From: Sphingobacteriales bacterium
GTDB lineage: Bacteria; Bacteroidota; Bacteroidia; Chitinophagales; JADJOU01
DNA length: 32,342 nt
Direction: 5' to 3'
Assembly: GCA_021297855.1 (NCBI GenBank)
Contig: JAJTHM010000088.1
Coordinates: 1 to 32,342, forward strand
Under the pieces are notes generated by a model that did no database searches, was not told where the DNA came from, and saw nothing but the letters and a program-made list of their open reading frames with translations. The translations under genes were made by a program, and so were the position numbers. Shown here one piece after another: positions 16,566 through 24,963 of this stretch. The first letter of the stretch is position 1. Each line of letters begins with the position of its first letter.

Positions 16566-16573
16566 CAAATATA
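16566..16573 (-). promoter_or_regulatory. -7 promoter element of the hup operon (TATATTTG)
   Basis: On the minus strand 16573-16566 reads TATATTTG, an exact TAnnTTTG match, 50 bases before the hup ATG. No -33 TTTG is visible. Confidence 0.6.
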
Positions 16574-16719
16574 TAATGAAAGTCAGTTATTTAGGCGATA
16601 TTTTTTTGTTTTTATTTTTTTTAGGAGATTGGATCGATAAAAATTGACCTTGACACTTAATACAATCATTTTCATTACGTTTTATCCATTTTTTTTACTT
16701 CTATTCAGTTGAATTCTTC

Positions 16720-16727
16720 TAGTTTTG
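16720..16727 (+). promoter_or_regulatory. -7 promoter element of the ABC-F gene (TAGTTTTG)
   Basis: TAGTTTTG matches TAnnTTTG 56 bases before the ATG. It overlaps the 15-base stretch TTTTGCAGCCTTTTA (16723-16737) that is shared with the prfA promoter. Confidence 0.6.
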
Positions 16728-16783
16728 CAGCCTTTTATACATGGATTCGCTTAGTATTCAATTTAAATATTTCTTAAACTATT

Positions 16784-18397
16784 ATGTTATCTGTTTCAAA
16801 TCTCAGTTTACAATACGATAAAAAAGTATTATTTGACGAAGTCAACCTTACATTTTCAAAAGGAAACTGCTATGGAGTCATAGGAGCCAATGGAGCGGGG
16901 AAATCCACCTTTGTAAAAATTCTTAGTGGGGAAATTGAACCTACCAAAGGGAGAATAGAAATCACACCAGGAGAGCGAATCTCTGTATTGAAGCAGAACC
17001 ATCAAGCCTATGACAATTTTCTCGTCTTGGATACAGTGATGATGGGCAATGATAAATTATGGTCTAATATGAAGGCTAAAGAATTACTCTATGCGAAACC
17101 CGATTTCAGTGATGATGATGGAATGAAAGTCGCCGAACTTGAAGCAGATTTTGCAGAAATGGATGGTTGGATGGCAGAGAGCAATGCCGCAGAATTACTC
17201 AGCAACTTGGGTGTCACAGAAGATAATCACCGAGTGTTAATGAGCGAAATAGATGCTAATCAAAAAGTGAGAGTTCTTCTAGCTCAAGCCTTATTTGGCA
17301 ATCCTGACGTACTCCTTTTGGATGAGCCAACGAACGATCTTGATATTAAAACCATCGCTTGGCTAGAAGACTTCCTTGCCGATTTTCAAAATACGGTCAT
17401 CGTTGTTTCTCATGACCGTCATTTTTTGGATATGGTATGTACCCATATTTGCGACATAGATTTTAAGAAGATCAACATCTATACTGGCAACTACTCCTTC
17501 TGGTATCAAGCGAGTCAACTAGCCTCAAGACAGCGAGCTGACAAAAACAAAAAAGCAGAACAGAAGAAAGAGGAGTTGCTTGAATTTATCAGACGATTCT
17601 CCGCGAATGCTTCCAAATCGAAACAAGCCACTTCAAGAAAAAAGGCGTTGGAAAAATTGGATATATCGGAAATTCAGCCATCTTCTCGACGCTATCCTGG
17701 TATCATATTTTCTCAAATTCGCGATGCTGGAAATCAAATATTAGAAGTTGAAAATTTAGCATCATCCAATGAAAATGGAGTTTTATTTACTAAGATAGAT
17801 TTTCAAATCAACCGCGGCGATAAAATAGCGATTCTTTCCGAAGATAGCTTAGCGACCAAATACTTTTACGAAATATTAGCTGGGGAGCGCAAAGCCGACA
17901 AGGGGGAGTATAAATGGGGACAAACGGTTACGACAGCCTATGTCCCATCGAATAACGATAGCTATTTCACAGATACCCTTAATTTGGTCGATTGGCTGAG
18001 ACAATATAGTGAGGATAAAGATGAAAACTATATACGAGGATTTCTTGGTAAAATGCTATTTAGTGGAGATGATGTATTTAAAAAATCTAGCGTATTGTCT
18101 GGAGGAGAAAAAGTTCGCTGTATGCTATCTAGACTCATGCTGCAGCAAGGCAATGTATTACTCTTAGAAGAACCAACAGGTCATTTGGACCTAGAGGCGA
18201 TTACTGCATTGAACGAAAGTTTAATTGATTTTAAAGGCACTGTATTATTCACGTCTCAAGATCATGAGTTCACCAATACCATAGCTAATAGAATTATAGA
18301 GATCACTCCTAAAGGAATCATTGACAAACTGATGACCTATGATGAGTATTTGGCAAACGATGGCGTGCAAGCCATGCGAGCACAAATGTATTCCTAG
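16784..18397 (+). CDS. ABC-F family ATPase, YbiT-like, with one degenerate ATP site
   Basis: The 537-residue protein carries two ABC domains without membrane segments and the ABC-F linker with FSANASKSKQATSRKK (272-287). It follows E. coli YbiT along its length. ABC-F proteins enter the ribosomal E site and rescue or tune translation. NBD1 has Walker A GANGAGKST (34-42), Walker B LLLDEPTND (around D180-E181) and H210, but no LSGGQ (SEIDANQKVR instead). NBD2 has LSGGE (438-442), but its Walker A is SEDSLATK (352-359), Walker B reads LLLEEPTGH and the H-loop His is Gln492. Only the composite site made of NBD1 Walker A and NBD2 signature looks competent. It stands alone, with its own promoter motif and a terminator-like hairpin. 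Confidence 0.92.
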   Translation: MLSVSNLSLQYDKKVLFDEVNLTFSKGNCYGVIGANGAGKSTFVKILSGEIEPTKGRIEITPGERISVLKQNHQAYDNFLVLDTVMMGNDKLWSNMKAKELLYAKPDFSDDDGMKVAELEADFAEMDGWMAESNAAELLSNLGVTEDNHRVLMSEIDANQKVRVLLAQALFGNPDVLLLDEPTNDLDIKTIAWLEDFLADFQNTVIVVSHDRHFLDMVCTHICDIDFKKINIYTGNYSFWYQASQLASRQRADKNKKAEQKKEELLEFIRRFSANASKSKQATSRKKALEKLDISEIQPSSRRYPGIIFSQIRDAGNQILEVENLASSNENGVLFTKIDFQINRGDKIAILSEDSLATKYFYEILAGERKADKGEYKWGQTVTTAYVPSNNDSYFTDTLNLVDWLRQYSEDKDENYIRGFLGKMLFSGDDVFKKSSVLSGGEKVRCMLSRLMLQQGNVLLLEEPTGHLDLEAITALNESLIDFKGTVLFTSQDHEFTNTIANRIIEITPKGIIDKLMTYDEYLANDGVQAMRAQMYS

Positions 18398-18414
18398 GGC
18401 CAAATTTAAAATCA

Positions 18415-18446
18415 AAGCGGATGAAAAAGTTACTTTTCACCCGCTT
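18415..18446 (+). terminator. Terminator-like hairpin after the ABC-F gene
   Basis: AAGCGG-A-TGAAAA (18415-18427) pairs with TTTTCA-C-CCGCTT (18434-18446): 12 bp with one mismatch and a 6-base loop, 18 bases after the stop. The following sequence (CTGAATTTT) is only moderately T-rich, so it may slow or protect the 3' end rather than terminate strictly. Confidence 0.6.
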
Positions 18447-18536
18447 CTGAATTTTAAAACAATAAATAAACTAAAATTTCTTCTTTCAATGTAAGAATGC
18501 CTATAACAGTATGATAAGATGGTTATAAAAAGGTTC

Positions 18537-18809
18537 TTAGTTTTTTTCTTTTATAGGGATTAATATTACCTGTAAATCTTCCTGCAATTTTCTTTCGATA
18601 CTATCGCTATACAATAGATTCTCCTCTCTCCTTTTTTGTATAGTTTGCGTTCTATTTTGATAGGCACTCCTCAATTTAGCCTCCTGTTCAGGGTTCAGAT
18701 TGATTATTTTAATGCTTTCACTATGCCTTTCTTTTTTCGAAATAGATAAAGCAGATTGTGCGGTTAAATTCCCCGCTAGAACTAAAAAAACAAGAGTTAT
18801 CGAACGCAT
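18537..18809 (-). CDS. Small exported protein of unknown function
   Basis: The 90-residue protein has an N-terminal signal peptide, MRSITLVFLVLAGNLTAQ, with likely cleavage after Ala17. The mature part is a charged helix: INLNPEQEAKLRSAYQNRTQ, then KRREENLLYSDSIERKLQED. The LNPEQEAKLRSAY pattern resembles small Bacteroidota periplasmic proteins with an LTxeQ..kl.. helix related in style to CpxP/Spy-type helical proteins, but similarity is only in pattern. It lies 139 bases after the BamA-like gene on the same strand, so it might be co-transcribed with it. Confidence 0.65.
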   Translation of the reverse strand: MRSITLVFLVLAGNLTAQSALSISKKERHSESIKIINLNPEQEAKLRSAYQNRTQTIQKRREENLLYSDSIERKLQEDLQVILIPIKEKN

Positions 18810-18948
18810 AGAGTATGGGATTCTATAGTGAGACTTAAAATCTTCCTAGAAGTTTAATGGAGAAATGTTAAATTTTTTACGTCAACTGCTCAACTCTATA
18901 AAAAAGAGTTTAGCAGTAATAAATTATTCAATGATTATGCTGCCAATC

Positions 18949-21279
18949 TTAGAAAGGATAGCCAATTGCAAAATTTATAACCAAATTATTTCGGAACCAG
19001 TCAGGATTGAAGGGCTTAGCATCTGTTATGACCCAATCATTTTTAGTGAGATATGGAACCCGGAGGGGTATCCCTACATCAAAGCGCATGATGAAATAGT
19101 TAAAATCTCCGCGAAGTCCAAATCCGCCTCCCAGATACATCTGCTTATAAAATTCACTTAATTTAAAAACACCCGATTCATCCTGACTAAAATTAATAGA
19201 TGAGTTCCAAATATTTCCTCCATCAATAAACAAGGCTCCTTTTAAAAAACTGACAATATGGAAACGAAATTCTGAATTAAACTCTATCATCATATTACCC
19301 GTTTGGTCTCGTGGAAAACTATCCAATCTATTACCATTTGGATTAAAGCTCCCCGCACCAATAGTTCTTGGCTGAAAAGCCCTCAGGGAATATGGCCCAC
19401 CAATAAAATACTGCTTGATATAAGGGAGCTGCAACGAATTGCCAAAAGGAAAAGCTACACCAAATTTTAATCTACTGTGCAGGGAGGAAAGCTGGGTAAT
19501 CTTTGTTGAATTTATTACTTCAAACTGAGATTTTAAATACTGGGATATATCAATCCCTTCAATGTTTACTCCACTTTCATCTTTAGATAATCCGACAAAC
19601 TTATCTACGAGATAGACTGTATTCCCAGCTGTTTCTAGGTTGAGTCTAAAATTAAGGGTATTAAACTTTCTCCTGCCGATAGGCGACAAATGATTTACCC
19701 AAAATGAAGACCCGATAATGAATGAATTATTAAAAGATGATTTCAAAAAAGGGTTTAGATTCAAGGTGTTCTTAAACTCATCAGAAACCGATTTGGCAGG
19801 GAAAATGATCGCATTAAAGGAAATGGGAGAGTAACTGAAGGTGGTATTCTTCCTTTTTGCCCACTGAAATTCAATACTGGTACCAATATTATGAATATCA
19901 TAAAATCCTAAACGTTTACTATAAGTATAATTTGAATTTATGAAAGTTCGATTAAATAGATAACTTTTATTATTGGTAAAAAAATCAGGCAATAAAAATT
20001 TTTCAATAGCATAACTGGTTAAAATGGATAAGTCTGTTCTGGATATTAATCCAGAAAAATTCTTTTCTTGATTGAGATAAGCATTAAACTCTACCGCACC
20101 AGACAAGGATACACTTAATTTATCTGCTTTTTTTGTTAAGTTTCTATTAATGTATTTCAAGGTAGGCTGAGCGCCAATAAATCCGAGAGTAGAGTTGTAA
20201 AAACTCTGCTCTAGAGATATGGTGCTTCTAGGGCTTGGGGTCAGAGTATAAATAACGTCTAATCTTTTGGATGAGTCATCAGGGAACTTATATGACGAGT
20301 TGATTAGTTTAAAATTGTTGAGTTCGGACAATCTTTGAATAGTTTTATTGATGTCACCTTTTGAATAGATACTATCATGGGTTTTATAGATAAACTTATC
20401 TATAAATCGTTCGTTATATTTTTTATCTTTGGATTGAATATAAAGAACACCTCCTATCGTATCAATTTCACTTGTATTTATATTGGCTTGTTCTTTCGAA
20501 GAATTTATAAAAACATAAATATTATCTAGCTTATACTTTCGAAAAAAAGTGGAATCAGATTCTTCCAGAATTTTTACATAAACATCAACTTCATGGGTTT
20601 TTTGAAATGTATCGAATCGATATTTAATATAATCTTTTGTAAAATTAAAATAGCCTTTATCATTGCCAGCTAATGTCATTCTAGCTATTTCTCTCTCTAA
20701 TTTTTCGATATTGAGTATTTCGTTCTTCTCTAATATGGTCTTTCCAAATTCCTTATGAATATCTTTTTGAATAGGTGTTATAGTGTCCACATAGATATTT
20801 CTTAATATATAAGGGGTCTTAAGCTCCACTTCATAAACTACTTTCGTTCGTTTTTTCTTCGTTTGATAACTTACCTTGACTTGGTTGTCAAAATAACCAA
20901 TATTAAAATAATAATTTTCCAAAGAGACTCGACTGCGCTCTAATTTGGTAGAGTCAAAAATAATTGGAGCCTTCCCCACCTTTGTTTTCATAAACTGTGA
21001 GAACTTGGTTACTTTACGTTTATTGTAAAATGCCCATATATGCTGAGAAATAGGCATACCAAATATTTTTTTATTCGGCTTTTGAACTGGTATTTTATAA
21101 ATCTCATCTTTATAAAAGAAATCATTAATTACATCCTTTTCCTGTCCTTTAAGTTCTATATGATTGGAGACTAATATCGAGCTCTTTTCAGGTATTTGTT
21201 TGTATATATTGCAAGAATAAATCCCCATGAGGAGAAATATAGCTATACTCTTAAAATTAATGGCGGATTTTAGTGTCAA
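18949..21279 (-). CDS. BamA/TamA family outer-membrane lipoprotein
   Basis: The 776-residue protein has a signal sequence ending in a lipobox-like GIYSC with Cys23, then NIYKQIPEKSSILVSNHIELKG, as in Bacteroidota TamA-like proteins. POTRA-type modules fill about 40-330. The 16-stranded barrel follows, with the surface-antigen motif GGPYSLRAFQPRTIG near 650 and ending in a beta-signal with terminal Phe (NLVINFAIGYPF). Such proteins fold or insert partner proteins in the outer membrane. The start codon is TTG (21279-21277). No upstream ATG exists before an in-frame stop, and the next ATG (M18) would destroy the signal peptide. It is divergent from the methyltransferase gene, 33 bases away. Confidence 0.88.
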   Translation of the reverse strand: MTLKSAINFKSIAIFLLMGIYSCNIYKQIPEKSSILVSNHIELKGQEKDVINDFFYKDEIYKIPVQKPNKKIFGMPISQHIWAFYNKRKVTKFSQFMKTKVGKAPIIFDSTKLERSRVSLENYYFNIGYFDNQVKVSYQTKKKRTKVVYEVELKTPYILRNIYVDTITPIQKDIHKEFGKTILEKNEILNIEKLEREIARMTLAGNDKGYFNFTKDYIKYRFDTFQKTHEVDVYVKILEESDSTFFRKYKLDNIYVFINSSKEQANINTSEIDTIGGVLYIQSKDKKYNERFIDKFIYKTHDSIYSKGDINKTIQRLSELNNFKLINSSYKFPDDSSKRLDVIYTLTPSPRSTISLEQSFYNSTLGFIGAQPTLKYINRNLTKKADKLSVSLSGAVEFNAYLNQEKNFSGLISRTDLSILTSYAIEKFLLPDFFTNNKSYLFNRTFINSNYTYSKRLGFYDIHNIGTSIEFQWAKRKNTTFSYSPISFNAIIFPAKSVSDEFKNTLNLNPFLKSSFNNSFIIGSSFWVNHLSPIGRRKFNTLNFRLNLETAGNTVYLVDKFVGLSKDESGVNIEGIDISQYLKSQFEVINSTKITQLSSLHSRLKFGVAFPFGNSLQLPYIKQYFIGGPYSLRAFQPRTIGAGSFNPNGNRLDSFPRDQTGNMMIEFNSEFRFHIVSFLKGALFIDGGNIWNSSINFSQDESGVFKLSEFYKQMYLGGGFGLRGDFNYFIMRFDVGIPLRVPYLTKNDWVITDAKPFNPDWFRNNLVINFAIGYPF

Positions 21280-21312
21280 TGTCTTTACTTTGTATATCTT
21301 ATTCTCAGTTAC

Positions 21313-22050
21313 GTGATTACAAATTTACAAATTAAATTTATTAAGTCTCTACATCTTAAGAAAAATAGATTAGAATACGGTCAATATGTATGCGAAGGGG
21401 AAAAAATAATCCATGAACTTATTATTTCCCAGCCTGAGTCAATTGACACTATATATGCTTGTGATAGCTGGAAATCACCTGCTCAAGCTAAGAATTTAAA
21501 CATCCAATTGGTTTCAAATAAAGAATTAGAGAGAATGAGCCAGCATACCACTGTACCGTCAGTTATTGCCCTTGTTAATTTTCCTAAAAGCAAAAATTTT
21601 AAGTTGAATCAACAAAAGTTCTACCTATATATAGATCAAATTGCGGATCCTGGAAATCTGGGAACCATTATTAGAACTGCAGACTGGTATGGACATAAGC
21701 AGATTTTCTTATCTCCAAATTGTGTCGATTTATATAATCAAAAGGTTATACAATCTGCGATGGGCTCGCATTTCAGAATGCAATGCTTTGAAATTGATTT
21801 TCAGCAACTAATTGAAAGACATACATTTAATCATATTTTGGCTACAGCTATGGAAGGTCAAGCACTGAGTGAAATAAGTGATATCAGAAATAGTTTAATT
21901 GTTTTGGGCAGTGAATCTCATGGTGTATCCGAGGAAATTTTCAAACGTTGTACCAAAAAAATCACGATACCATCGTTTGGACAAACAGAATCGCTCAATG
22001 TAGCCGTCGCAGCGGGCATAATCATTCATCATTTTACGATGAATGATTAA
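21313..22050 (+). CDS. TrmH/SpoU-family RNA 2'-O-methyltransferase
   Basis: The 245-residue protein has an N-terminal substrate-binding part (QIKFIKSLHLKKNRLEYGQY) and the SPOUT trefoil-knot domain. Motif 1 is DQIADPGNLGTIIRTADWYG, motif 2 is IVLGSESHGVSEEIF and motif 3 is ITIPSFGQTESLNVAVAAGI. It transfers methyl groups from AdoMet to a ribose in rRNA or tRNA. The exact site cannot be predicted. The start codon is GTG at 21313, chosen because the conserved N-terminus (IKFIKSLH..K) begins right there. Its last codons form a perfect 12-bp inverted repeat. Confidence 0.9.
   Translation: MITNLQIKFIKSLHLKKNRLEYGQYVCEGEKIIHELIISQPESIDTIYACDSWKSPAQAKNLNIQLVSNKELERMSQHTTVPSVIALVNFPKSKNFKLNQQKFYLYIDQIADPGNLGTIIRTADWYGHKQIFLSPNCVDLYNQKVIQSAMGSHFRMQCFEIDFQQLIERHTFNHILATAMEGQALSEISDIRNSLIVLGSESHGVSEEIFKRCTKKITIPSFGQTESLNVAVAAGIIIHHFTMND
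22019..22049. promoter_or_regulatory. Perfect 12-bp inverted repeat at the trmH-like stop and udk promoter
   Basis: TAATCATTCATC (22019-22030) and GATGAATGATTA (22038-22049) are exact complements around a 7-base spacer. The repeat covers the end of the methyltransferase frame and touches the udk -7 motif at 22048. It could be an operator, or an RNA hairpin at the transcript boundary. Confidence 0.7.
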
Positions 22051-22055
22051 TTTTG
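22048..22055 (+). promoter_or_regulatory. -7 promoter element of udk (TAATTTTG)
   Basis: This exact TAnnTTTG match lies 29 bases before the ATG at 22085. It lies within the longer open frame that begins at 22043, which argues that the longer start is not used. Confidence 0.6.
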
Positions 22056-22084
22056 CAATAAATCTATATAATAAAAACAACAAA

Positions 22085-22690
22085 ATGGTCGTAGGTATAG
22101 CTGGTGGTTCGGGATCGGGAAAGACCACCGTGGTTAAAAAAATAATAGGGCTATTTCCCAAGCAAGATGTTATTTTACTTTCACAAGACAATTATTATAA
22201 AGACATAAGCCATCTGCCTGAAAAAAGTCGCAAAGAAACGAACTTCGACCATCCAGATTCAATTGAGTTTTCATTATTAGAGGAACAAATTATAAAACTA
22301 CTACAGGGGCAAAACATTATTCAACCTTCCTATTCCTATCTCACCTGTGCTCGGTCAGAAGGAAAAGTAATTGAACCAAAAAAAGTTATCGTCGTAGAGG
22401 GTATTTTGTTGTTCACAGATTCTGCCTTGCGAAAACTCTTCGATGTCAAAATTTTTGTCGATGCTGAGGCAGATGAACGTCTGATAAGGTTGATAAAAAG
22501 AGATACCATAGAACGAGGACGTGATGCCGCCGAAGTGCTGAATCGCTATGAAAAAACAGTAAGACCTATGCATGAGCAATTTATAGAACCCTCTAAAAAA
22601 TATGCGGATATCATCATACCTCAAGGAGGACACAATCAAGTAGCGATAAAAGTACTAGCTAGTATGATTAAAAACAAACTGACAGAATAA
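22085..22690 (+). CDS. udk: Uridine kinase
   Basis: With the start at 22085 the protein has 201 residues, beginning MVVGIAGGSGSGKTTVVKKI. The P-loop GGSGSGKT is at 7-14, as in family members. The frame is open from an ATG at 22043, but those 14 extra residues (MINFAINLYNKNNK) precede the usual start and overlap the promoter motif. LSQDNYYKD, FDHPDSIEF and PSYSYLTCARSEG are family motifs for nucleoside binding. RLIKRDTIERGRD near the lid completes it. It phosphorylates uridine and cytidine in pyrimidine salvage. The epimerase follows 7 bases later, so the two are probably co-transcribed. Confidence 0.95.
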   Translation: MVVGIAGGSGSGKTTVVKKIIGLFPKQDVILLSQDNYYKDISHLPEKSRKETNFDHPDSIEFSLLEEQIIKLLQGQNIIQPSYSYLTCARSEGKVIEPKKVIVVEGILLFTDSALRKLFDVKIFVDAEADERLIRLIKRDTIERGRDAAEVLNRYEKTVRPMHEQFIEPSKKYADIIIPQGGHNQVAIKVLASMIKNKLTE

Positions 22691-22697
22691 TAAAATT

Positions 22698-23693
22698 ATG
22701 AATAATAAAATTTCATTTGTCACAGGTGCCAATGGATTCGTAGGTTCTCACCTGGTAGAATATCTCCTAAATCAAGGGCATGAGGTGCACTGTCTCATGC
22801 GAAAATCTAGTGATGATAAATGGCTGAAAGGATTAGCAGTTACTATGCATCGAAATGGAATCGAAGATATTGAATTTTTAAAAGAAGTGTTTTCCAAACA
22901 TAAAGCTAATTATATTTTTCACCTAGCAGGTACGGTCAAAGCATTCGACTATGCGGGTTTTGAAGCGGGGAATGTCAAACCTACTCGATGTATCTTAGAG
23001 GCGAGTTTAGGAATAGATAGTCTTGAAAAAATAATAGTGACTTCCAGTTTAGCAGCTTCGCGAGCGACTCGCGTAGGTCGGCCCAATGATGAAACCTGCG
23101 AACGTATTCCCCTCACTGACTATGGCATAAGTAAAGTGGCTGAAGAAGATTTGGCTATGTCATACATGGATAGATTGCCAATAAGTATCATCAGACCACC
23201 TGTGGTCTATGGCGAGCGAGATGTCGAAGTTTTATTATTTTTCAAAACCGTCAAAGCACATTTAATCCCATTAATCGGTTTTACACCCAAATCTGTTTCA
23301 TTGGTCTATGTGGGCGATTTAGTCAAAGGTTTTTATCAATGCGCCATCTCTGAAAAATCAAAAAATCAAACTTATTTCCTCGGTGGTCATCAAGATGAAT
23401 ACACTTGGCCATACCTAGGTGAACTAGCTGCAAAACTTCTAAATGTATGGGCTGTCAAGATGCGGGTGCCGCATTTCGTTATTTTTATAATCGCTTTTTT
23501 TTACGAGTTTATAGCGAATCTATCCAGGAGGGCAGTGACTTTCAATACCCAAAAAGGTAGAGAAATGGTCAGCGAATCCTGGAGCTGCACGAGCCAAAAA
23601 GCAAAAAACGATTTTGGATATAACCCTAATATGACGATTGAGGTTGGATTTAAACAGACGATAACATGGTATAGGGAAAAAGGGTGGATATAA
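22698..23693 (+). CDS. NAD-dependent epimerase/dehydratase family protein (extended SDR)
   Basis: The 331-residue protein has the nucleotide-binding TGANGFVGSHLVEYL (9-23), the FHLAGTVKAFDYAGF stretch, the serine of TSSLAASRA and the catalytic YGISK (Tyr-x-x-x-Lys). RPPVVYGERDVE is the typical post-catalytic motif. The C-terminal third contains a hydrophobic segment (PHFVIFIIAFFYEFIANLS), which suggests membrane association and is seen in sterol- or dihydroflavonol-reductase-like members. Substrate unknown. It follows udk with a 7-base gap. Confidence 0.87.
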   Translation: MNNKISFVTGANGFVGSHLVEYLLNQGHEVHCLMRKSSDDKWLKGLAVTMHRNGIEDIEFLKEVFSKHKANYIFHLAGTVKAFDYAGFEAGNVKPTRCILEASLGIDSLEKIIVTSSLAASRATRVGRPNDETCERIPLTDYGISKVAEEDLAMSYMDRLPISIIRPPVVYGERDVEVLLFFKTVKAHLIPLIGFTPKSVSLVYVGDLVKGFYQCAISEKSKNQTYFLGGHQDEYTWPYLGELAAKLLNVWAVKMRVPHFVIFIIAFFYEFIANLSRRAVTFNTQKGREMVSESWSCTSQKAKNDFGYNPNMTIEVGFKQTITWYREKGWI

Positions 23694-23719
23694 ATTTCGC
23701 AAACATAAATTAACTCTAA

Positions 23720-24772
23720 ATGTTACACATTCGCAACAAAATCTCCATGATTTATAGTGGTTTTTTCTTTATGTTTATGCAACCTTTAGATGCTCAAACA
23801 AAAGAATTCTACAACATCCATTGGGAAAAAATAGATTCTTCTGACAGAGCAGCCTTTTATAGAATAATTGAAAAAATTGACGCTAGATTTAAAATAAGTG
23901 ACTATTACATAACCAATGAAATCCACTTTGATGGGTATGCACTAAATTCGACTAACCCTTTGATATTAGATGATACTGCTAAATATTTTTATAAGAATGG
24001 AGGCTTACATATTCAATCACTCTATAAAAAAGGTAAGCGCGATGGCTTTACCTACCATTTCTATCCCAGTGGTAAAGTGAAATCAAGATATCATTATTAT
24101 CAAGACTCCTTAAACGGGGAATATTCTTCGTATTTTCCCTGGGGAGAAACTAGAATTATGGGTAATTATAAAAGCAACCAAGCAATAGGCAGGTATAGAT
24201 CTTATTATATCAATGGACGTATCGAATTGGATCAAGAAATAATCGACCCATTAAATAGTACTTTAAAAGAATATGATTGGACAGGAAATTTAAAAGTAAA
24301 TACAATCATTCGAAATGGGCAAGTTCTGTATGACTCAATTGGTCATAAAGATGTTCAAGTAAAACCAGGTATTGGTCCTCCAACTGAGAAGGAATTTTTC
24401 AGCTCCAACAATTGCACGCATCTAGATTCAGGGAACAAGGCTTTTCATCTTTTTACTTGCAGAAAGAAGTTTAATCAATTTACTGTCTGTGTTCTAAAAT
24501 CTAAACAGATGACGAATCTCCACACGAATATGAAAAATCGCATAATAGGCGATAATGAAATTTATTTTCTATATTCTACAGATAAGAATGAGGTGTCATG
24601 GCGAATGTCTTTTTCTTTGAAAGAAGCTTTTCGTTCTAGTATATTATCTTATTTTTCAATCATTGATATTTTGGAAAGCCAATTATTTAGTACTGCGGCT
24701 TTCACAAATCAAAAGGCAGCTGAAGAATTATATAAAGAAATTTATAGTGATTTTGAAACTAATTCTAGATAG
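23720..24772 (+). CDS. Exported MORN-repeat protein of unknown function
   Basis: The 350-residue protein has an N-terminal signal peptide (IYSGFFFMFMQPLDAQ, cleavage likely after Ala25). Its middle contains MORN_2-type repeats: KGKRDGFTYHFYPSGKVKSR, LNGEYSSYFPWGETRIMGNY and AIGRYRSYYINGRIELD. Such repeats are common in Bacteroidota exported proteins, often labelled YwqK-like antitoxins although that name has no bearing on function here. The C-terminal half (about 230-350) is not recognised and contains three cysteines. Its stop lies 40 bases before the sirtuin fragment. Confidence 0.75.
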   Translation: MLHIRNKISMIYSGFFFMFMQPLDAQTKEFYNIHWEKIDSSDRAAFYRIIEKIDARFKISDYYITNEIHFDGYALNSTNPLILDDTAKYFYKNGGLHIQSLYKKGKRDGFTYHFYPSGKVKSRYHYYQDSLNGEYSSYFPWGETRIMGNYKSNQAIGRYRSYYINGRIELDQEIIDPLNSTLKEYDWTGNLKVNTIIRNGQVLYDSIGHKDVQVKPGIGPPTEKEFFSSNNCTHLDSGNKAFHLFTCRKKFNQFTVCVLKSKQMTNLHTNMKNRIIGDNEIYFLYSTDKNEVSWRMSFSLKEAFRSSILSYFSIIDILESQLFSTAAFTNQKAAEELYKEIYSDFETNSR

Positions 24773-24812
24773 AATAACTCATGATTTATACTTGTATTTA
24801 AAGTGAAAATGT

Positions 24813-24905
24813 ATGCCTCTAAAAAAACTCATTGTCCTGTCTGGTGCTGGTATATCTCAGGAATCTGGAATTTCCACTTTTCGCGATGCCAATGGGGTTA
24901 ACTAA
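24813..24905 (+). pseudogene. Truncated 5' copy of the sirtuin gene
   Basis: This reads MPLKKLIVLSGAGISQESGI then STFRDANGVN and stop. It matches the first 26 codons of the intact sirtuin at 25492. Over the 72 bases aligned (24825-24896 with 25498-25569) I count 7 differences, mostly third-position or conservative Ile/Val changes. Identity ends abruptly after the codon for the Gly of DANG, where a different sequence brings a stop two codons later. The likely origin is breakage of the ancestral sirtuin gene by the cassette that follows. Confidence 0.9.
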
Positions 24906-24913
24906 ATAATTAA

Positions 24914-24935
24914 TTATATATAAACCTAATATTAG
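24914..24935. promoter_or_regulatory. Two adjacent 10-bp palindromes, candidate autoregulatory operator
   Basis: TTATATATAA (24914-24923) and CTAATATTAG (24926-24935) are both perfect palindromes with centres 12 bases apart. They end one base before the -7 element at 24937. Toxin-antitoxin promoters are typically repressed by the antitoxin at such sites. Confidence 0.5.
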
Positions 24936-24936
24936 T

Positions 24937-24944
24937 TATTTTTG
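24937..24944 (+). promoter_or_regulatory. -7 promoter element of the toxin-antitoxin cassette (TATTTTTG)
   Basis: This exact TAnnTTTG match lies 19 bases before the ATG at 24964. It lies within the inserted segment, so the cassette carries its own promoter. Confidence 0.65.
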
Positions 24945-24963
24945 AACAATAATTTAGAACCAT

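Noticed and set aside
18865-19161. Plus-strand open frame of 98 codons
   Set aside because: Lies mostly antisense inside the 3' end of the BamA/TamA-like gene, whose protein sequence is family-typical there. It has no recognisable features of its own.
23720-24772. MORN-repeat protein as a functional antitoxin of the adjacent pair
   Set aside because: The YwqK-like label comes only from database naming. The protein is exported and separated from the cassette by the sirtuin stub.
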